Assembly (NCBI RefSeq): GCF_018831625.1
Contig: NZ_CP065193.1
Location: forward strand, 806,001 to 870,000
Direction of reading: 5' to 3'
Source of the DNA: Spiroplasma endosymbiont of 'Nebria riversi'
Lineage (GTDB): Bacteria; Bacillota_I; Bacilli_A; Mycoplasmatales; Nriv7
DNA length: 64,000 bases
This document shows, piece by piece, positions 23,765-35,692 of the stretch (the stretch's first letter is position 1; each line of letters opens with the position of its first letter). The notes under the pieces were generated by a model. That model searched no databases. It saw only the letters and a program-made list of their open reading frames with translations, and was not told the origin of the DNA. The position numbers and the translations under genes are program-made.

Positions 23765-25843
23765 TTATCCTTGTTTTGAATTTTGAGCAACAATTTTTTC
23801 ACTAACCGATTTTGGTGTTTCTTGATAGTGATAAAACTGCATTGTATAACTTGCTCTTCCTTGTGTAAAGGACCTCAAATCAGTTGCGTACCCAAACATT
23901 TCTGCTAACGGTACTTTAGCTTTAATAACTTGAATATTACCTCTTTGCTCACTGCCTTCAATCTGGCCTCTTCTTGAAGAAAGATTTCCGATCACATCAC
24001 CATAATATGCTTCGGGTGCTACAACTTCAACAGTCATAATTGGTTCTAACAATACTGGTTGCGAATGCTGCTTAATTTTTTTTAAAGCCATTGAAGCCGC
24101 AATCTTAAATGCCATCTCTGATGAATCAACATCATGATATGACCCATCAAATAATGTTGCTTTAATATCAATTAATGGATATCCCGCTAAAACACCACCA
24201 GATAAACTAGCTTCTAGTCCCGCTTTAACAGAACTAATATATTCGCGGGGAACTCTACCACCAATAATCTTATCAATAAATTCAAATCCTTTATCTGGAT
24301 TAGGTTCAAATTTAATTCATACATGCCCATATTGTCCACGACCACCTGATTGTTTAATATATTTACCTTCACAATCAGATGAGACTTTAATAGTTTCACG
24401 ATATGATACTTGTGGATTTCCAACATTTACTTCAACTTTAAATTCCCGTTTCATGCGATCAACAATAATATCAAGATGTAATTCACCCATTCCCGCAACA
24501 ATTGTTTGTCCAGTTTCATTATCAGTTCATGTTTTAAATGTTGGATCCTCTTCAGCAAGTTTTGATAGCGCTAAACTCATTTTATCTTGATCAGCTTTAG
24601 TTTTTGGTTCTAATGCTAAAGAAATAACTGGTTCTGGAAAAATCATTGATTCTAAAACAATCGCACGCTTCTCATCACATAAAGTATCACCAGTTGTTGT
24701 ATCTTTCAAACCAACGGCCGCTGCAATATCACCAGCATATACTTCTTGAATTTCTTCACGGTTATTAGCATGCATTTTTAATAATCTTCCAATGCGTTGT
24801 TGTTTATCTTTAGTGGCATTCAAGATATAAGAACCTGAGTTTAATACCCCTGAATAAACACGAAAGAAAGTTAACTTTCCGACATAAGGGTCAGTCATAA
24901 TTTTAAATGCTAAGGCAGCAAAAGGTTCATCATCAGATGCTTTTCTTTCTGCTTCTTCGCCATTACGAAACACCCCTTTAATGGCTGGAATATCTAATGG
25001 CGATGGTAAATAATCAACAACCGCATCTAATAACAACTTAACCCCTTTATTTTTAAACGCTGATCCACAAACAACAGGAAAGAATTCAGCTGTTAAAGTA
25101 GCATTACGAATCGCTCGTTTAATTTGTTCAATATCAATCGCTTCGCCTTCTAAATATTGCATCGCTAACTCATCATCAAGTTTAGCAAGTGTTTCAATTA
25201 AACTACTGCGCTTTTCTTTAACTAATTCTTGTAATTCATTAGAGATCGGAATCTCCTCTACTGTTTCATGAACATCATTTTGATTATAATAATATGCTTT
25301 CATTTCAATCAAATCAATAATACCATCAAAATTATCTTCACTACCAATTGGCAATTGAATTGGATGAGCATTACCTTGTAAACGGTCATAAATTGTATTA
25401 ATAGAATATAAGAAGTCAGCACCAATTTTATCCATTTTATTAATAAACACAATTCTTGGTACCTTGTAAGTATTTGCTTGCCTTCAAACTGTTTCTGTTT
25501 GTGGTTCCACACCTGACTGGGCATCTAAAACCACAACTGCACCATCTAATACTCGTAATGACCGCTCTACTTCAACAGTAAAATCAACATGCCCAGGCGT
25601 ATCAATAAGATTAAGTCTGAATTCTCTTCAAACCGCTGTTGTCGCTGCTGAAGTAATCGTAATGCCGCGTTCTTGTTCTTGAGCCATTCAATCCATTTGT
25701 GAACCACCATCATGGGTTTCTCTAGCTTTACGAATTTTTTTAGTATGTACCAAAATTCTCTCAGTAACCGTAGTCTTGCCAGCATCAATATGGGCTATAA
25801 CACCCATATTGCGAATTTTTTCTAAACTATATTCTCTTGGCAT
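23765..25843 (-). CDS. fusA: Elongation factor G
   Basis: Translocation GTPase, 692 residues as usual. G1 [39 protein letters not shown], and domains II-V through [19 protein letters not shown]. Several TGA codons (for example [18 protein letters not shown]) encode Trp, which joins the apparent fragments. ATG follows GAGGAG in the gap after rpsG. Part of the str operon. Confidence 0.97.
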
Positions 25844-25864
25844 CCTCTATCTACTCCTCTTAAA

Positions 25865-26332
25865 TTATCAACGGTAATTAGCAAAGGCTTTGTTTGCTTC
25901 TGCCTGTTTTTCGGTTTCCTCTTTTTTCTTAGCAGCGCCACCTATACCATTTGATGCATCAATAATTTCTGCTGCTAACTTTTCTTGCATACATTTTCCA
26001 TTACGACTATGTGAATAATTAATTAATCATCTAAGACTCAATGTCATTTTTCGCACTTCATATACCTCAATAGGTACTTGATAATTAGCACCACCAATTC
26101 TTCTTACTTTCAACTCCAATTGTGGTGAAACATTATTTAATGCTTTATTAAAAATATCCAATGGATCATCATTTGTTTTTTCTTTAATAATATCAAAAGC
26201 TTGATAAAGAATTGTTTGGGCAATTCCTCTTTTACCATCAACCATAATTTTATTAATTGCTCTCGTAACCAACTTTGAATTATATATTGGATCTGGTAAA
26301 ACATCTCGTTTTTCTGCTCTTCTTTTACGCAT
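25865..26332 (-). CDS. rpsG: 30S ribosomal protein S7
   Basis: 155 residues starting [20 protein letters not shown], with the rRNA-binding [18 protein letters not shown] and C-terminal KAFANYRW in which the last Trp is TGA just before TAA. Two further Trp ([10 protein letters not shown]) also need TGA. Nucleates assembly of the 30S head. Between rpsL and fusA. Confidence 0.97.
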
Positions 26333-26355
26333 ATAATAACTCCTTTCTTAAACTA

Positions 26356-26769
26356 TTACTTTTTAGGTTTCTTTGTTCCATAAATTGAACGACTTTGTCT
26401 TCGCCCTTCAACACCAGCCGCATCTAAAACACCACGAATAACTCGATAGCGCACTCCTGGTAAATCCTTCGTTCTTCCGCCTTGAATAAGTACCACTGAA
26501 TGCTCCTGCAAGTTATGTCCTTCACCAGGAATATATGCAGTCACTTCTAAACCATTACTTAGTAGCATACGAGTAATCTTTCTTAAAGCTGAGTTAGGTT
26601 TCTTTGGCGTTTCTGTTTTCACAAGTTTACATACTGCTTTTTTTTGGGGAGAAGAACCAGTAGTTTGCTTTTTTCTTAATGAGTTATAGCCTACTCCTAA
26701 TAACGCTGACTTTGATTTACGAGTCTTTCCTTTTCTTGGCTTGTGAATCAATTGATTAATTGTTGGCAT
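26356..26769 (-). CDS. rpsL: 30S ribosomal protein S12
   Basis: 137 residues from [15 protein letters not shown], with the decoding-centre loops [11 protein letters not shown] and [17 protein letters not shown]. The start is set by AAAGGAG seven bases upstream; a longer frame from 26787 would include the ribosome site. The Lys at TPKKPNS is the residue changed in streptomycin resistance in other bacteria. First gene of rpsL-rpsG-fusA. Confidence 0.98.
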   Translation of the reverse strand: MPTINQLIHKPRKGKTRKSKSALLGVGYNSLRKKQTTGSSPQKKAVCKLVKTETPKKPNSALRKITRMLLSNGLEVTAYIPGEGHNLQEHSVVLIQGGRTKDLPGVRYRVIRGVLDAAGVEGRRQSRSIYGTKKPKK

Positions 26770-26893
26770 AATTAATACTCCTTTCATTCTTTCATCGTGT
26801 TATTATTTTATACACACGATACCGTGCGTATCTAAATAAAGTCCTTTATAATAATAACTAATTTATTATAAAAATGCAACATATCCCCAAAAT
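26770..26893 (-). promoter_or_regulatory. Probable str operon promoter region
   Basis: The gap between the upstream terminator and rpsL. AT-rich with TATAATAA and TTATTATAAA candidates on the minus strand and a GC-containing imperfect palindrome (ACGATACCGTGCGTAT) near 26815-26832. The exact promoter cannot be fixed by eye. Confidence 0.4.
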
Positions 26894-26931
26894 AAAATCT
26901 AGAACTTATATATAATTAAGTTCTAGATTTT
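26894..26931 (-). terminator. Terminator upstream of the str operon
   Basis: A 15-bp perfect stem (AAAATCTAGAACTTA and complement) with an 8-base loop, just past the stop of the minus-strand gene at 26939. Confidence 0.85.
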
Positions 26932-26938
26932 AGAATAA

Positions 26939-28595
26939 CTAACCACCTTGATAACAAATAGGACAACTACCATTAGTAAATATATAATTTGGATATTGCG
27001 AATGATAATGTTCTGCAATTACTGCTGTATCAAATTGTTGATTAATAACAGATTTATTATATGTTTCTTGGTTTGGTAAATTAATATTTAATTCTGTTTG
27101 TTTATAATAATTAGATTTTGTTTGATATCGTGCTTGCACATATCCTTGTGGATAGGAAACCGCTTCTTGTATTCCTACTGGATTAGCTTGGCGCTGCATT
27201 GTTTGGTCAAAAATTCCATAAGAACGACTTTCGTGATTCTTCTTTTTGCCCTGTTTTGGTTTCTTATCTTGTTCTTCAATCGGATTATATTCATACACCG
27301 GACTTTCTAACTCATCTGGTTTTTCTGGAAGATTAGCAAATAAAAATTTTCTTGTCTTTTGTGGATCAATTTCAACAGTTTTTCCTGTCATCGGTGAATG
27401 ATAATAAATTTTATTAGGCTCAATGTTTGTATCATCAGCTTCCTTTTGTTCACCTAACGCCACTATTTGTTCCTGAACTTGTGAATATTGCTGTCCTTGA
27501 TAATACTCATTAGTAAATAATTGCTTCCCAGAACCATATTCCCCATTACCAGTTTCTGAACTATTACTCATCAATGGATGTTTAACATCGTCATACTCCA
27601 ATTCGCTTGGAGCAACATATGAACACTGCGGTTGCTTAACTTGTAGATTTTCTTTATTAATATTAACTTGCTCCTTATCATCAGCTTCCTTTTGTTCATC
27701 TGATGATATCACATTATTTTTTGAATCTAACTGTTGTTGCTTATTGCTAACAACTACTTGCTCCGCGGTAATCTGTGAATTAAACACTATCTCGTCTGTT
27801 GCTATTTCTTCATAAATCGGTTCTGCAATTATTTTACAAACCTCGCCATCATCTTTATTCTCTTTTAACAACATTGGATTTAAAATATCTGGTAATGATG
27901 CTTTTGAGTTTACCACCAACTTATTGTTATCAATTTCATTAGTTTCATAGTCTTTATCATTTAAAAACTCTGAATGTAACTGTTCTTTTACTAAAGACAA
28001 TGATTGTTGTGCTTGAATATTATTTTTTCTAATATTTACAATTTCATTATTAATATCTAAATAATTTTCATTACTAATTTTTCCATCACCCACAGTAATA
28101 ATATTACCAATTTGGTATTCTTTATGATTAATAGAATTTTTAATTAATGATAAGAAGGAATTTTGTAAAAAAAAATAACCCCATTGCTAAAATTGCTAAA
28201 ATAAATGAAAATCATCATATTCCCGTAAAAATAATCATTAAAACCAAAATAGTAAAAATAATTCCCGTTAAAGCAAAATTTGTATAAAATAGTCTAATTG
28301 CCACTTTATGATTTTTACGATGACGAATTTGTGATATTACTATTGTTACTAAAACAAAAAATATGGTAATTAAAATTCCAAAAAATACATAAATTACAAG
28401 ATTACTCATTAAATTATTTTTTAATTTAATTAATGCAAAAGAAAAATTTTCTTTACCAAATCTTAAAAATAATTTTTCTAACCAAATTTCATTAGTAATA
28501 AAATTAAAAATAATTGGCATTGATAACACTAATAAAAATATCCCTAAAAGAGTAGATAAAAATATCATTATTGCTCCCATAATCATTAACGTCAT
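26939..28595 (-). CDS. Large membrane-anchored protein, frameshifted at an A9 tract
   Basis: Read from ATG at 28595 (AAGGGG ribosome site) the N-terminal frame has four hydrophobic helices (MTLMIMGAIMIFLSTLLG ... LMIIFTGIWWFSFILAILA) and, because of nine A at 28167-28175 (T9 in the gene), ends at a TAA at 28140. With eight bases in the tract it would continue into a soluble domain of about 400 residues (from NHKEYQIGNIITVGDGK) rich in Gln, Asn and Glu, ending CPICYQGG. Fused length is about 550 residues. The long downstream frame is open and has no ribosome site of its own. Family unknown; this is either an expressed slippage gene, a fresh pseudogene or a sequencing error. Confidence 0.6.
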
Positions 28596-28705
28596 TGCTT
28601 TTCGCCCCTTAATATCCACTTACTTAAATTCAAGAAATAAACCATTATTTTCCTTTTATTTTATTAAATTATACACCATTTTATAAAAAAATTATTTTAA
28701 TTTTG

Positions 28706-29669
28706 TTTTAATTTTGTAGAAAACTCTTGATATTTATTGAATATACTTAATTCTAGGTATTGCCCTAAATGTTAATCTTACCATTGTGTTAAAAATGGAC
28801 ATAATTCAGAAGGAAAACAAAAATATTTATGTAAAAATTGCCGTGCAAGTTTTGACGCTCCCCGTAATCATTTTATTTATTGAAGTCATTTAAATTATGA
28901 ACAATGAAATTTATTGATTCAAATTTAATTGTTGGGGCAATCTAGTAAAACAATTTCTCGTTTTATTAAAACTACATTAAAAACTGCTTGATATAATCGT
29001 CAAAAATTAATGAAATCAAAACAATTAGAAAATACCCAATTAAAATTTAAAAAATTATCTGGTAAAATCCAAATCGATGAAATATTTATTAAAGAAATTC
29101 ATAAAGGAAATTTCAAACATAAAACTGATCCACGAAGAATTCACCTTGACCCATTCGCAACTAATACTAAATGCTGTATTCAAATGGCAGTTGATAATAA
29201 TAACAATATTTATGTTAAATCCACAAACACCAAACGTTTACAAAAAAAATGAGTTATTGAAAATATGAACAAAGAATTAATTAACCAAAATTCAATTATT
29301 ACTTCTGATATGCAAAAATTATATTTTTTAGTAGCAAAACAAACAAATTCTACTTTATGTGTAACTAAAACAACAATTAATCCCGAAGCTAGTTATCGTA
29401 ACTTAAATAAAATCAGTAAATTACAATTTAGTCTTAAAGAAGCCTTAATTCATTATCATGGTTTAGGTTTTACTAATATTCAAAATTATTTAAATCTCTG
29501 AAAATGAAAATACCAACATAAGGGTTTAACTCCAAACCAACAAACAGTGGTATTATATTTTAATGTATAAAAAATTAAAGTAAAAATAGTAATTTTACAT
29601 AAAAGCCTTTTAAAATTATCAAGTTGATGATTTTTTTTATTTTATCAAGAGTTTTCGACAAAATTAAAA
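28706..29669 (+). mobile_element. IS1595-like element, copy B (internally deleted)
   Basis: Both terminal repeats are present, but about 180 bp is missing, including the transposase start and part of the zinc ribbon. The junction lies at AGGTAT, which occurs on both sides of the missing piece in intact copies. A TAA (QI*LLGQ region, near 28927) further breaks the frame. The C-terminal third is well preserved. Confidence 0.87.
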
Positions 29670-29756
29670 AATAACTTCAATAAAATAAAGAGTTTTTATA
29701 TATTATTAATTAAATTAATATATAAAAAATATTAATACAATAACGCCTAATATAAC

Positions 29757-30284
29757 TTATGAACGAATAATAACAATCTCACTACCTGTAGCATCAATAA
29801 TTGTTGAAGCCTTTTGGTCAATAATACCCCCATCAACAATAAAATCAACTTCAAGTTTATTCTCATTAACAGTTATAATTGGATTTTCATTATGAATATT
29901 AGCACTAGTGGCAAATAGTGGTCCTGTTTGATAAACAATATCTTGTAACCAGTGATAATTGGTAATCCTAATTGCTATCGTTTCTGTGACATTCACTTTT
30001 TGTTTAACAATAATTGTTATTTTCCCCCGAGGATACGATTCATATAACTTTTCAATTTGCGAAGTAATAACCCCAATATCTTTTGCCATTGCAATATCAA
30101 TAACAATAACTGCCAATGGTTTATTTTTATCTCTTAATTTTAAATGCGAGATTCTTTTAGCGACAAATTGCGAAGAATAAATTCCCACTAAACCATATAC
30201 TGTATCGGTAGGAACAATACCAACTTGCTCGTTTAATAAATTATGAATAATAAGATTTTTTTGTTCTAATGATAATATTTGCAT
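29757..30284 (-). CDS. tsaC: L-threonylcarbamoyladenylate synthase (TsaC/YrdC/Sua5 type)
   Basis: Makes threonylcarbamoyl-AMP for the universal t6A37 modification of ANN-decoding tRNAs. 175 residues with GIVPTDTVYGL, KLRDKNKPLAVIV (the K-x-R ... K substrate loop) and FATSANIHNENP, all hallmarks of the YrdC fold. The C-terminal Sua5 domain is absent. Last gene of a minus-strand set that elsewhere is tdk-prfA-prmC-tsaC; here two membrane genes and an IS3 copy lie between. Confidence 0.93.
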   Translation of the reverse strand: MQILSLEQKNLIIHNLLNEQVGIVPTDTVYGLVGIYSSQFVAKRISHLKLRDKNKPLAVIVIDIAMAKDIGVITSQIEKLYESYPRGKITIIVKQKVNVTETIAIRITNYHWLQDIVYQTGPLFATSANIHNENPIITVNENKLEVDFIVDGGIIDQKASTIIDATGSEIVIIRS

Positions 30285-30296
30285 AAACTAATAAAA

Positions 30297-31427
30297 CTAT
30301 CTCGGTACCGATTCTTGCAAATACTTTTCAATATCATTACCCATAATAGTTATTCCTTCATTAAGACTTTTCTTAAAAGCAGAACGACTAGTACTATAAA
30401 AATTATTTACCTTATTAGTATAAGAATTAAATCATTTACGAGCTAAATCAGAAATAAATTTGCTATCTAGTTTATATAAAATAGCATCTTTTAAATATCC
30501 AAAAAGCGGTTCGTGTTCTAATGCTACCCGATAGATTAAGAGCATTACCCGATCAACATCAAGATCCAAACCGCGGTCATAACGATTATAAAAAATATTA
30601 ATTAACTTCGCAACACGAGCATTACTTTGTGCCATATTAATACGATGCAATTCCTGAACCAAAACAAAATCCTTTTCATATTCATTTTTAATTTGCTGTG
30701 TAAATCCCATTGTTGGTGGTGTAATAGTTGGTAACGGATTTACAATTCCCAAACTATTAAATTCTTCATTTTCTTTTATTAATGGTTTAATATTATTATC
30801 CTGTAATAAATTTTCTTTAGCATAAAAGTTATTAATATTAGGGATATATTCTGTTTTTGGTTCTTTATTACTATATTTCATATTTTGTAAATTAGAATTT
30901 AAACTAAACGCTGTTCCGTCATCCTTAAAACTATTTTCTAATAGCGAGTTATATTTTAATAATGAATTATAATTCATTGCAAACTCAACAATAGCAACAA
31001 TTTTAGCAACGATTATTACTCCGCCGATAATTCAAATTGAACGACCATTTAACCACGAAATACTTAAACCACTGTCACCACTATCCATATACACTGCTAA
31101 TGATATTTGCGAATAAAAAGATAACATTAAAGATATTGCCATTGATAATGATAATAAAAAAATTCAAGCAATAAGATATTTACTTTGCTTAGTTTTATAA
31201 TTTTTAAAATTTAAAAATAAAGCAACAGCAATACTTATTAAACTAATAAGTAGCGATAATAATGGTAACAAAAGAATTTTTGTTGAAGACAATAGTAAAG
31301 AATCTTTAAAAACATCACTTCAAAGAACAACCTCACTACTTAGGTAATTAGCAATAATAAAATATACAAGGTTTCATATTAATACTACATTAGCAATTAA
31401 ATAAAGCCATTTTTCTTTTCTAATCAT
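30297..31427 (-). CDS. Membrane protein with soluble C-terminal domain, 376 aa
   Basis: ATG with a weak purine-rich leader (GTGAGGTAGAGACAAT). Four hydrophobic segments (about residues 9-27, 48-72, 88-110 and 128-150) are followed by roughly 220 soluble residues, including a Pro-rich linker (NPLPTITPPTMGFTQQ) and a helical end (LDVDRVMLLIYRVALEHEPL, KKSLNEGITIMGNDI). Five TGA-Trp codons. Twelve bases before tsaC and seven after the neighbouring membrane gene, so probably co-transcribed. No family recognised. Confidence 0.75.
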
Positions 31428-31434
31428 ATTGTCT

Positions 31435-31953
31435 CTACCTCACACTATAAACTAATTCTACTTTATTAGATGCTTTTTTTCGCGTTCTAATAATTTTTTT
31501 ATATTTGTAATTATATCACACAACAATTGCATTAAATATTAAGATTGGAATAAATATTAAATAAATTAAATAATCCGCATTCTGATAAACAGCATTTCTC
31601 ACACTAATCGGCAATTTTATTAAACTAAAAAAAGTCGTTATCATTAACAAAATAAAAGTAGTATAAGTAAGAAAACGATTTAAAAGATATCATTGATAAT
31701 AATCACTAACAGTTAAAAATGGTCGGTTCCACAGCGGATAAAACTTAATCATAATAAATAATACTTCACTCAAATAAAGAATGGCAACAATGCTAATACC
31801 AATAGCTCAAATTAACGCTGAAAACTCCAATGGAGCAGCTTTATAATTATATGTAAAATAATAAAGTGTTCAAATGACTAAAAAGTGACTAAAAAATAAT
31901 AATATATTAGTCAAAAATCAAATTAACATTGAACGATTATATGCAAAAAACAT
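31435..31953 (-). CDS. Four-TM membrane protein, 172 aa
   Basis: MFFAYNRSMLIWFLTNILLF opens the first of four hydrophobic helices (also near residues 45-68, 93-112, 128-146), ending in a basic tail (YNYKYKKIIRTRKKASNK). Six TGA-Trp codons. Topology resembles that of the N-terminal part of the next gene, so the two may form a complex or descend from one ancestor. IS3 copy 3 lies 63 bases upstream and probably removed it from its original promoter. Unrecognised family. Confidence 0.7.
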
Positions 31954-32015
31954 TTTATTTTCCTCTTTATTTTTTGGATATTTTTTTTACTTTTTTAAAT
32001 CTTTTTTTCTTTTGT

Positions 32016-33233
32016 TATGGCAACCCTTTTTTGGACACTTTTTATGTAGACTGTCATTTTCTAAATTCAACAGGCGTTAAATAATTTAAACTGCCATGTA
32101 TTTTAAGATTATTGTATCAATTAACAAAATCAAATAATTCGCATTTTAATCGTGTTAAATTTTCAAATTTTTTACCCTTGATAAATCCCGTTTTAAAAGT
32201 TTTGTAAGTTGTTTCAGCCACAGCGTTGTCATAAGGACAACCCTTCGCACTCAATGATCTTTTAATATTAAAGGTTATTAAAATTTCATCAATGATTTTA
32301 TTTTTGAACTCATTACCACGATCAGTATGAAATAAAGTTATTTTATTTAATGGTCGTGTTATTTTATGAAAAGCTTGTTGAACTAGTTCAGCGGTTTTGT
32401 TTGGTCCGACACTATAGCCAATTATTTCTCGATTAAACAAGTCAATTAATAAACAAATATAATGTCATTTTCCTCCAACTTGCACATATGTTAAATCACT
32501 AACAACAACTTCATTAGGTTTTTTGTTATTAAATTGACGATTTAAAACATTACTAATTTGGTCATTATTAACCATTGTTTTATGATTACGATATTTTAAT
32601 TTGGTGTATTTAGAACCCAAATTATTTTTGATCATAAGGAATCTGATTTTTCGACACGATAAGATAATATCTTTTCTCATTAAAACAGCTTTAATTTTAC
32701 GAGCACCATAAATTTTACGACTTTTATTAAATGCACTGATAACTTCTTATTCATAATTATTAACATCATACTTAACACAATTATTAGTTTGATAATAATA
32801 TGTTGATTTTGCTATTTTTAATATTTGAAACATTTTTAGCACGGAATATTTTTCTTTATTATTGTTAATATAATTCCTATTTTTTGCCAATTATCAGTGC
32901 TGCTTGCTTTAAAATGTCATTTTCCATTCGTAATTGTTGGTTTTCTTTTCGCGAGTAAATTAATTCATTTTCTTCGACAGTGCGATTATCTTGCACTTTA
33001 AATGACCCAAAATTATTAAAATTTTCAATTCACTGATATACGGCTGATTTTGAAATTTCGTATTCTTTAATAATTTCAACAATGCTTTTTCCGTTTTGAT
33101 AAAGCATGACAATTTGTTTTTTAAATTCATTTGAATATGAGTTTTTCCCCATTTTTATCTTCCTACTTTCTTAATAATTTTATTTTATTTGAAAGTCCAC
33201 ATAAATATGGTCCAGCTTATTGTAACCTATCCA
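32016..33233 (-). mobile_element. IS3-family insertion sequence, copy 3
   Basis: Full length with both ends. orfB is disabled by a two-base insertion just after the frameshift site (near 32870) and by TAA at 32747-32749; orfA is intact. It splits the tdk-prfA-prmC-tsaC region and cuts the end of the upstream membrane gene. Flanks TTTTGT and TTTTCT are similar but not an exact duplication. Confidence 0.9.
32877..33152 (-). CDS. IS3-family OrfA, copy 3 (intact)
   Basis: 91 codons, near identical to copy 1 OrfA, with HTH and zipper tail ([13 protein letters not shown] here). Since orfB is dead, the only possible product is the DNA-binding subunit, which in IS3 elements can repress transposition. 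Confidence 0.8.
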
Positions 33234-34783
33234 TTTTCTAAAATAAAATTAGGAATTGTCATTTTTATTTTTAAATTATCTTGTTGATAAATTTTCCATA
33301 ACAAAATTGAAATAATAATTGAAAAGACAGTAAGAACAATAATTTCAACACTAAACACAATTCACTCGCCAATATTAGAAATAGCACCCCCAAATAAGGA
33401 TGATTTATAATATGATATATGAAAATCAGGATATTTTTCTTTAAGTTTATAAAGTATATCATTAGCAACAGCAATTAAATTATTAGTATTAGTTTGTGAA
33501 TATGTAAAAAGAAATAAACCAGCAAAAAGAATTGGCAGAAAAAAAGTATAAAATAAGATTATTGAACCACGAGATAAATAAGATATTCTCTTAATAAGAA
33601 CAAAAGATACACTTCAAATAATTATTAAAAATGTTAAACCTAAAATTGGCACAAATTGCACAACAAAAACAGTTGGTAAATTAGGATAATAATAAATTGG
33701 TGCTAAAATTTCAATCAAAAAAGTCTCACGAATAATTTCTTGTGATTGTTCAGGAATTTCAAGAATATTTCCAGGATTATTATGACCATAAGGAAATTTT
33801 GATAACAAATCATAAAGATTTACTAAATCTTTATTCAGAAAATTAGCAATAATTAAAATAACTTCAATTAAAATAAATATTGAAATTAAAAAAATTGAAA
33901 TTCGCAAAACATTTCAAATTGTTGGTTGTTTAAAAGAAACCCAAGTTTTTCGAAATCAATTTTGACCAAATAATAAAATTTTTTCCCGTTTATTAAAAAC
34001 AAAAGCCGGTTTCACTAAATGACTAGCATAACTAGTATAATCAAAAGCAACAATTAAAGAAACTAATGTTGCTTGAATAAGAAAAACTCATCAAATACCA
34101 ACTTCACTAATTCAATCATTAGTATTTCCTTTTAAATTAATTAACTTTTGATAAAATTCTTTAAAAAGAAAATTTTTAAATCACTCAATAGCTTCAGAAT
34201 GAATTTTTTTACCAGATAATGCCACTAAAAATTCATGAAATTCTTCACTCGCAAAATGATAAGGATTGGGAATAATGATAATATCTTTAGCATCCTTAAC
34301 TTTTACTAGCGAATTTAAAGTTGCTTCATTAGTTCATTGATATTTATATTGCCCCACAGCTAATAATCCAAAACCAACAATTGTTATAATTCAAAAAATT
34401 AATAAAACAATTACTAATGCCCTTGTTGTTTTTCACTTTTTATTTAAAAAAAATGCTCCCCCTAAAATAATAAAAATTCCTAAAAATACTAATGAAGTTC
34501 CCGTAATTGTATAGGCAAGTTGCTCATTCATACTGGAAATTATTTTAAAATCATAAAAATCAGATAAATATTGCAAAAGGATTTTAGTATTTTCCAAAGA
34601 AAAATTATAGGTCTTTTGAAAATATTGTAAGTAATATTCTTCTCTTGTAAAAACATTAAGATCATTAGTAAAAGTTGTAACTAATGAATCATTAACCAAG
34701 ACAATAAGAAAAGCAATTCCCGGCGCTAACAAAAGAATTAAAAAAAGTGATATTAACAATGGTTTTGTTGTTTTACCCTTCAT
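33227..34783 (-). CDS. Polytopic membrane protein, C-terminus cut by IS3
   Basis: 518 residues with an N-terminal signal-anchor (PLLISLFLILLLAPGIAFLI) and about seven further helices, separated by two long external-looking loops (residues 35-85 and about 335-375). Many TGA-Trp codons. The last helix (FSVEIIVLTVFSIIISILLW) is intact, but the tail runs into the IS3 tip, which supplies GGATAG and thus the final Gly and stop. 64 bases downstream of prmC. Unrecognised; a transporter-like permease is possible, but no motif supports it. Confidence 0.7.
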
Positions 34784-34847
34784 TTCATTTCACCCAATTC
34801 TTTATTTTTTAATGTCATTATTTTACTATAAAATTATTTATTATTTA

Positions 34848-35690
34848 TTATTTATTGTAAATAAAAAGCATTCTCCATCGACCACTAATATCTTTAATAA
34901 ATTCATATTCACTAGTTGCAAAATATTCCTTTACTAATAATTCTAAAGCCGCTTTTTGTGAATAACCAAATTCAAAGGCTAATAAATATTTATTATTCAT
35001 TATTGTTTTTACTTGTTTAAAAATTAATTTATAGAAAAATAAACCATTATCAGTAGCAAATAATGCTAAATGCGGTTCATAGTCTTTAACCATATTTTCA
35101 ATCTGTTCATCAATTCCAATATAAGGGGGATTACATACTAAAATATCAAACTTATCATCATTATTAACAAAGGACGCTAACAAATTACTATTAACAAATT
35201 TAATATTTTGACAATTAAGATTTAGCGCATTAGCTTTTGCAACTTTTAAAGCTTCACTACTAATATCACTAGCAACAACAAAAACTTTTGCTTCTTCTAA
35301 CGCTAAACTAATAGCAATCGCACCACTACCCGTGGCAACATCAAGTACTTTAATTTGCTTTACATCTTGAAAATAGTCATCAACATAATACAAAAGATTT
35401 TCTACTAATTCTTGCGTTTCAGTACGCGGAATAAAAACATTGGGGTTAACAATAAAATCACGCCCCAAAAAAGTTTGATAACCTAAAATATATGCCAACG
35501 GTTTTCCCTGTAAATTAATATTAATTAAAGCATAAAAGTCTTCTTCACTAACTTTACTTTCAATATCTAAATTGGCATATAATTCTTGCAATGAATAGTC
35601 TGCTAAATGAGCTAATAATCATTTACAATGGTGACTACGATAATCAACATATAATTTTTCACCCTTTTGTAATAACTTATGATAGGTCAT
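34848..35690 (-). CDS. prmC: Peptide chain release factor N5-glutamine methyltransferase
   Basis: Methylates the GGQ glutamine of the release factor, here the adjacent prfA product. 280 residues; SAM site VLDVATGSGAIAISLAL and the diagnostic NPPYIG. The N-terminal PrmC domain has GKPLAYILGYQTFLGRDF and FIPRTETQELVE. One TGA-Trp near residue 24 joins the first 33 codons to the rest. Two-base gap after prfA indicates coupling. Confidence 0.95.
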
Positions 35691-35692
35691 AA

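Noticed and set aside
33271-33474. 67-codon hydrophobic minus-strand frame
   Set aside because: Different frame of the 518-aa membrane protein gene, which runs through TGA-Trp codons.
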